The notes under the pieces: model-generated | The model's input: the letters and a program-made list of their open reading frames with translations, nothing else | What the model was told of the DNA's origin: nothing | The model's database searches: none | Assembly: GCA_937124525.1 (NCBI GenBank) | Contig: CAKZLA010000105.1 | Coordinates: 1-8,506 of the forward strand | Source of the DNA: an uncultured Desulfobacterium sp. | GTDB lineage: Bacteria > Desulfobacterota > Desulfobacteria > Desulfobacterales > Desulfobacteraceae | Length of the DNA: 8,506 bases | Direction: 5' to 3' | Shown: positions 5,432 through 8,506 of the stretch, one piece after another | Numbering within the stretch: position 1 is the stretch's first letter | Layout of the letters: each line of letters opens with the position of its first letter | Translations under genes and position numbers: made by a program

Positions 5432-5650
5432 ATGAAAAAAGAGACAGTAAAGAGCATTCGGGATCTTGCATATTACAGCAGTCTCGGTCTGTCCGTGGCC
5501 ATTGCCATTTTCCTTGGGCTGTTTGCCGGGATCTGGCTGGATGGAAAATTTGAAACAAAGCCGATTCTGACCCTGGTGGGGCTGGGATTGGGCATTGCCG
5601 CAGGGTTTAGAAACCTGGCCATGGCGGCAAAGAGGAGCCGAAAGCTTTAA
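5432..5650 (+). CDS. atpZ: AtpZ-type ATP synthase accessory membrane protein
   Basis: This 72-residue protein has a Lys-rich start and two predicted transmembrane helices, about residues 13-36 (ending GLFAGIWLDGKF) and 44-62 (LTLVGLGLGIAAGFRNL). The G-W-L-D turn and the GxxxGxRN-type end of helix two are typical of the AtpZ/'AtpI gene 1' family encoded just before F0 genes. Members have been linked to Mg2+/Ca2+ transport or to synthase assembly; the role here is not shown. The start is fixed by AAGAAGGA (5421-5428) three bases before the ATG at 5432. It is the first gene of atpZ-atpI-atpB-atpE, with four bases before the next start. Confidence 0.82.
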   Translation: MKKETVKSIRDLAYYSSLGLSVAIAIFLGLFAGIWLDGKFETKPILTLVGLGLGIAAGFRNLAMAAKRSRKL

Positions 5651-5654
5651 CTGT

Positions 5655-6053
5655 ATGGATATTCATCAGCGAATGATCAAATTTGTAACCGCTGCCAATT
5701 GGTTTTTGTTTGTGGTGGGAACGCTTCTGGGTTTCATAAACACCCCGGTTCTATTTGCCATGGGTATTTTAACAGGATCTTTGCTGGTGACCCTGAATTT
5801 CCATCTTCTAAGGCACACCCTGTACAAGGCATTGGATACCTCTTCCGGGAAGTCTTCCCGTTCAATACTCAGCGTGGTGCTTATAAAATATTATATTCGA
5901 TTTGCAATAAGCGGAATTGCTATATTCGCGCTTATAAAAGGAAATATTGTTGATCCGTTAGGTCTGATTCTGGGCCTTTCGGTTGTGGTTGTCAGCATAA
6001 TGGCAGCAACCACGCTGGAATTAACAAGACTAATTTTTAAGGAGGCGGTCTAA
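5655..6053 (+). CDS. atpI: ATP synthase subunit I (AtpI-like assembly protein)
   Basis: This 132-residue membrane protein has four predicted helices, about 10-28, 31-52, 71-94 and 101-122. A charged loop (HTLYKALDTSSGKSSRS) lies between helices two and three, and the C-terminus is charged. Topology, length and position directly before atpB match the ATP synthase I family, which assists c-ring assembly. Sequence conservation in this family is low, so context carries much of the call. ATG 5655 lies four bases after the atpZ stop with no strong ribosome site, so coupling from atpZ is likely. ATG 5673 is an alternative. The stop is one base before the atpB GTG. Confidence 0.75.
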   Translation: MDIHQRMIKFVTAANWFLFVVGTLLGFINTPVLFAMGILTGSLLVTLNFHLLRHTLYKALDTSSGKSSRSILSVVLIKYYIRFAISGIAIFALIKGNIVDPLGLILGLSVVVVSIMAATTLELTRLIFKEAV

Positions 6054-6054
6054 G

Positions 6055-6744
6055 GTGGAACATCCATATCTATTCTTTGTAAAGCTGTTTGAGTTGATTG
6101 GTCTGGGCCATTTTGCTCACGCCAACGTGCATGTCATCTACATGTGGGTTGTGATGGGCATTCTTATCGGTTTTGGTTGGCTTGCGGGTAAAAATACCCA
6201 GCTGGTGCCAGCACCTGTTCAAAACGTATTTGAAGTATTGATCTCGGGATTGGAAGAGTTCATGATAACCATTTGCGGCGAAGAGGGTAGATGGCTTTTT
6301 CCCTTGGCTGCCACTATTTTTATCTTTGTCTTCCTTGGTAACCTCGTCGGTCTTGTGCCCGGGTTCTTTCCCCCCACGGCAAGCCTTAACACCACGGCCG
6401 CTCTGGCGCTTATCACGGTGATCTGGACCCACGTCATCGGTATTAAATATCATGGTGCCAACTATTACAAACACTTCATTGGACCTGTGTGGTGGATGAT
6501 TCCCATCATTCTGCCCATTGAGCTCATCGGACATGCCGCCAGAATTTTATCCCTCTCTTTCCGTCTTTTCGGAAACATGATGGGTCATGAGTTGGTATTG
6601 GGTATCCTCTTTGCACTGGCCGGGGCTTTCTTTGCACCCCTGCCCATTATGGCATTGGGTATTTTCGTTGCCCTGGTACAGGCCTTTGTGTTTTTCCTTC
6701 TGGCCGTCATGTACTTCACAGGTGCCATGGAGCACGCTCATTGA
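6055..6744 (+). CDS. atpB: F0F1 ATP synthase subunit a
   Basis: This 229-residue stator subunit carries ions to and from the c-ring. It is hydrophobic throughout, with five to six membrane helices starting near residues 27, 80, 112, 146, 180 and 203. The decisive motif is LSLSFRLFGNMMGHE (165-179). Arg170 corresponds to the essential aArg210 of E. coli, and Glu179 follows in the same helix region. PTASLNTTAALALI (107-120) and the C-terminal ALVQAFVFFLLAVMYFTGAMEHAH are also family-typical. The start is GTG 6055, supported by AAGGAGG (6039-6045) nine bases upstream. ATPase F1 genes are not adjacent, an arrangement common in deltaproteobacteria. Confidence 0.95.
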   Translation: MEHPYLFFVKLFELIGLGHFAHANVHVIYMWVVMGILIGFGWLAGKNTQLVPAPVQNVFEVLISGLEEFMITICGEEGRWLFPLAATIFIFVFLGNLVGLVPGFFPPTASLNTTAALALITVIWTHVIGIKYHGANYYKHFIGPVWWMIPIILPIELIGHAARILSLSFRLFGNMMGHELVLGILFALAGAFFAPLPIMALGIFVALVQAFVFFLLAVMYFTGAMEHAH

Positions 6745-6857
6745 TAACGGATTTTTGTTGCGCCGGACTGTTCTGACGTAACTTTGTGTAAGAAATGCGG
6801 GGACCTGGAAGAAGCCGCAAACATTAATTTATTTTAATCAGGTAAGAGGAGAAAAAC
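6745..6857 (+). promoter_or_regulatory. atpB-atpE intercistronic spacer with AU-rich segment and strong RBS
   Basis: This 113-base gap is the longest in the operon. An AU-rich stretch (TTAATTTATTTTAATCAGG, about 6825-6843) precedes a strong Shine-Dalgarno AGAGGAG (6846-6852). E. coli atpE has a U-rich translational enhancer in the same place, serving the high c-subunit copy number, so a similar role is inferred. A short 5-bp hairpin (TGCGG/CCGCA, about 6797-6820) is also possible. Confidence 0.35.
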
Positions 6858-7127
6858 ATGGATTTTTTTACCGCATGTGTATGGGCAGCTGGTGTTGCCA
6901 TTGGAATCGCAGCTTTCGGTTGTGGTATTGGTCAGGGCATGGGCGTTAATGGCGCTGTTCAGGGTATTGCCAGAAATCCTGAGTCTTCAGGTAAAGTAAC
7001 AGTTACACTGCTCATTGGTCTTGCCATGATCGAATCTCTGTGTATTTATGCACTGGTTGTTGCACTGATCCTTATCTATGCACATCCCCAGGCTGCAGAA
7101 TTTGCAAAGATCGTTGCGGGTCACTGA
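6858..7127 (+). CDS. atpE: F0F1 ATP synthase subunit c
   Basis: This 89-residue hairpin proteolipid forms the rotor ring. Helix one covers about 4-34, the polar loop is ARNPES (38-43), and helix two covers about 47-76. The ion carboxylate is Glu59 in MIESLCIY. Relative to the Na+-binding c subunit of Ilyobacter tartaricus, Gln26, Glu59, Ser60 and Tyr64 align with Gln32, Glu65, Ser66 and Tyr70 with identical spacing, and loop Arg39 with Arg45. Thr67 is replaced by Leu61, so the ion specificity (Na+ or H+) is undecided. Three cysteines (7, 22, 62) are unusual for this family. The start is fixed by AGAGGAG at 6846-6852. An intrinsic terminator follows 33 bases after the stop. Confidence 0.96.
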   Translation: MDFFTACVWAAGVAIGIAAFGCGIGQGMGVNGAVQGIARNPESSGKVTVTLLIGLAMIESLCIYALVVALILIYAHPQAAEFAKIVAGH

Positions 7128-7160
7128 TCCATACACGATTAAGATAGTTTTTGCATGACA

Positions 7161-7200
7161 AAGGGCGTTAACTCGGGATTTCCGGGTTAACGCCCTTTTT
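7161..7200 (+). terminator. Strong intrinsic terminator of the atp operon
   Basis: GGGCGTTAACTCGG (7163-7176) pairs with CCGGGTTAACGCCC (7182-7195) in a 14-bp stem containing one G-T pair, closing a 5-base loop, followed by TTTTT (7196-7200). Two further A-T pairs at the base extend the stem. It ends atpZ-atpI-atpB-atpE, so F1 genes are not co-transcribed downstream. Confidence 0.93.
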
Positions 7201-7573
7201 GTATTCAGTTAGATTCTTTTTTTATATGAAACTCCGTCCAATGATTTGTAACAACTGGAACTTCGATATTTGTTGTGGTAGGACAAGGCCAGATCCCCAA
7301 TACGGTCTGCCCGTGGCAGTTATAAGAAAATTCCTATAATTCTGACGAATTTCAACCTTTGTTGTGCTCAAACCAAAGTACAAGGTTTAACCCATGAAAT
7401 CAGATAATCAGATATAACGGGCATCTTGTCCAACGACACAACAAAGATTGAAAATCCATCTTGCTTTACCCACACACAACATGGGACAGAAATAGATTTT
7501 GCCCCCCCTACGTTCTTAACGTCCACATGCCACTGCATATCCTTTTTGTATCTTCAATGGGCGCTAACTTGGA
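7201..7573. repeat. Gene-free repeat region with R1 copies B, C and D
   Basis: No gene is seen between the atp terminator and ndk. The stretch holds three R1 copies. B (about 7264-7326, plus) matches the longer form upstream of comF. C (7347-7366, plus) matches its first 20 bases at 18 positions. D (7437-7456, minus) matches them exactly and continues leftward to about 7415 with a shortened version of the rest. C and D face each other, giving an inverted repeat over 7347-7456. A small palindrome ACGTT-CTT-AACGT lies at 7510-7522, and a C7 run at 7502-7508. Confidence 0.7.
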
Positions 7574-7990
7574 TTACCCAACGATTTCCATATCGTTGAA
7601 AAAGTGACCAATCTCAAAGGCAGCGGTTTCTGGAGCGTCGGAACCATGAACCACATTTTTTTCAATGTCCGTGGCAAAGTCTTTTCGGATGGTACCCTCA
7701 TCGGCATCTTTGAAGTTGGTGGCACCCATGAGTTTTCGGTTCTTTGCAATGACGTCCTCACCTTCCAGAATCATGGCCACGATGGGGCCGGATGTCATAA
7801 AGTCTATGAGGCTTCCAAAAAAAGGCCTCTCTTTGTGTACAGCATAAAACCCTTCGGCCTGGCTTTTTGTCAACTGCATTTTTTTCATGGCAACAATTTT
7901 AATTCCAGCGGTTTCAAAACGTTTGATCACTTCTCCAATGATATTTTTGGCCACACCATCGGGTTTAATTAATGACAGGGTTCTTTCCAT
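7574..7990 (-). CDS. ndk: Nucleoside diphosphate kinase
   Basis: Ndk transfers the gamma-phosphate of ATP to nucleoside diphosphates through a phosphohistidine. The protein is 138 residues, the usual size. Key residues are Lys9 (LIKPDGV), Tyr49, Phe57 (ERPFFGSL), Arg85, Thr91 (MGATN), Arg102 (GTIRKDFA), Asn112 and the catalytic His115 in [12 protein letters not shown]. These form the complete nucleotide site. The start ATG at 7990-7988 has AAAGGA about seven bases upstream on the minus strand, and a good sigma-70-type promoter lies about 80-110 bases upstream. It is transcribed convergently to the atp operon, separated by the repeat region. With gmk at the other end, nucleotide metabolism is represented twice in the core block. 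No clear terminator is visible after its stop. Confidence 0.97.
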   Translation of the reverse strand: MERTLSLIKPDGVAKNIIGEVIKRFETAGIKIVAMKKMQLTKSQAEGFYAVHKERPFFGSLIDFMTSGPIVAMILEGEDVIAKNRKLMGATNFKDADEGTIRKDFATDIEKNVVHGSDAPETAAFEIGHFFNDMEIVG

Positions 7991-8045
7991 TTGATTGTCC
8001 TTTGTTGGTTAAAGTGTTTGGTGCCAAAATAGTAAATAGACATTT

Positions 8046-8108
8046 CACCGATTTTTGTTTAGTGAATGATTCTATTTGATTTTGTAAAATTCTTCAAATA
8101 AATCGGTG
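8046..8108. repeat. Inverted repeat flanking the ndk promoter
   Basis: CACCGATTT (8046-8054) and AAATCGGTG (8100-8108) are perfect 9-base complements, 54 bases apart, on either side of the -10 and -35 boxes. This suits a pair of operator half-sites, but it may be a coincidence or a remnant repeat. Confidence 0.5.
8069..8097 (-). promoter_or_regulatory. Probable ndk promoter
   Basis: Read on the minus strand: TTGAAG (8097-8092), a 17-base spacer, then TAGAAT (8074-8069), 4 of 6 and 5 of 6 matches to the sigma-70 consensus. Transcription would start near 8062 and give a leader of about 70 bases. Confidence 0.6.
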
Positions 8109-8151
8109 GATTATGAAAAATAGATATGATGTCTAATGGCATAATACCGCC

Positions 8152-8185
8152 CCGGTGACGTCCCTGCCCGGGACGGGAACGCCGG
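8152..8185. other. GC-rich hairpin near the 3' junction
   Basis: CGTCCC (8159-8164) and GGGACG (8170-8175) form a perfect 6-bp stem with loop TGCCC, nested inside CCGG (8152-8155) and CCGG (8182-8185). It stands out as GC-rich between AT-rich flanks. Function unknown. Confidence 0.5.
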
Positions 8186-8201
8186 AGGCTCTGCTGTTAG
8201 C
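8181..8201 (-). repeat. Dispersed repeat R2, copy 2 (inverted)
   Basis: Reverse complement of 1508-1528 with a single difference in 21 bases. It overlaps the right arm of the GC-rich hairpin. Because the same repeat is in the core block, the core genome probably extends at least to 8201. Confidence 0.75.
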
Positions 8202-8261
8202 AACTCTGGTGCTGCTTTTTCTTACAAAATGATTGAGGATTTAGCAAAACCTGTGGCCTAA

Positions 8262-8506
8262 GTCAACACTTGGTTCCATACGACAACCCCAACAATACTT
8301 TTTGGATGGATGGGGCAGGTCGTTCAGGAAAGTGAAGCGGGACATTATAACTTACAAGTTGATAAGTCATTCAGAATCGGAATGGGTTGGTTTATCTTCT
8401 CTGAAGTCATGTTCTTTGCGGCCTTCTTTGGCGCTATGTTCTACACCCGTTGGCTGATCCTGCCTTGGTTGTCTGGGGAAGGCAGCAACGCCATGACCCA
8501 CGAACT
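8262..8506 (+). CDS. Cytochrome c oxidase subunit III, internal fragment
   Basis: The frame from 8262 to the window end encodes FGWMGQVVQESEAGHYNLQVDKS (first residues about 8301), then FRIGMGWFIFSEVMFFAAFFGAMFY and LPWLSGEG. This is the helix II end, the matrix-side loop and helix III of subunit III of an aa3-type oxidase, including the conserved Glu of SEVMFF. A stop (TAA 8259-8261) lies just upstream in frame, and the first ~60 residues of a normal subunit III are missing, so the gene is broken at its 5' side near 8260-8300. The protein has the character of an aerobic gammaproteobacterial oxidase and fits poorly beside sulfate-reducer genes. It is probably the second chimeric join. The C-terminal part is outside the window. 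Confidence 0.85.

Noticed and set aside
7201..7573. A small gene or tRNA between atpE and ndk.
   Set aside because: No open frame with start and ribosome site and no cloverleaf; the stretch is explained by the terminator and R1 repeats.

Overview
The core of this window (about 237 to 8110) looks like chromosome from an anaerobic deltaproteobacterium, most likely a Desulfobacteraceae-type sulfate reducer. The reasons are a selenocysteine-containing SelD, a stand-alone heptose-phosphate adenylyltransferase (RfaE2), an F0 operon (atpZ-atpI-atpB-atpE) with no F1 genes beside it, and the style of the housekeeping proteins. This assignment is inferred from protein character; no database search was run.

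Layout. (1) 1-245, minus strand: the start of a probable DNA alkylation repair protein and the C-terminal end of a short-chain dehydrogenase. They butt head-on into a guanylate kinase gene that lacks its N-terminal half. (2) 237-2533, plus strand: gmk (partial) - rlmB - comF. The rlmB-comF gap carries eight (GGGTGCT) heptamers and two dispersed repeats. (3) 2535-2672: a long interrupted inverted repeat. (4) 2690-5119, plus strand: rfaE2 - pgeF - selD, tightly packed (4-base overlap, then a 22-base gap). selD has an in-frame TGA at the catalytic Cys/Sec position, followed by a perfect SECIS-like hairpin. (5) 5120-5431: a terminator, a candidate promoter and a leader rich in small palindromes. 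(6) 5432-7127: atpZ-atpI-atpB-atpE, closed by a strong intrinsic terminator. (7) 7201-7573: no gene, but three copies of a repeat also found upstream of comF. (8) 7574-7990, minus strand: ndk with a readable promoter. (9) 8120-8300: a GC-rich hairpin and a second repeat copy, then an N-terminally truncated cytochrome c oxidase subunit III that runs off the window.

The aerobic-type COX3 fragment and the SDR/alkylation-repair fragment at the two edges do not fit the anaerobic core, and both boundary genes are cut. The simplest reading is that this is a chimeric contig or clone whose middle is deltaproteobacterial. True recombination cannot be excluded from sequence alone.

The genes cover nucleotide metabolism (gmk, ndk), rRNA methylation (rlmB), DNA uptake or competence (comF), LPS heptose activation (rfaE2), cell-wall quality control (pgeF), selenium activation (selD) and the ATP synthase membrane rotor and stator. 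I see no wholly new multi-gene system. The most interesting signals are the UGA-encoded SelD with its hairpin, the repeat families in the intergenic regions, the palindromic atp leader, and the Na+-type residue set in the c subunit.
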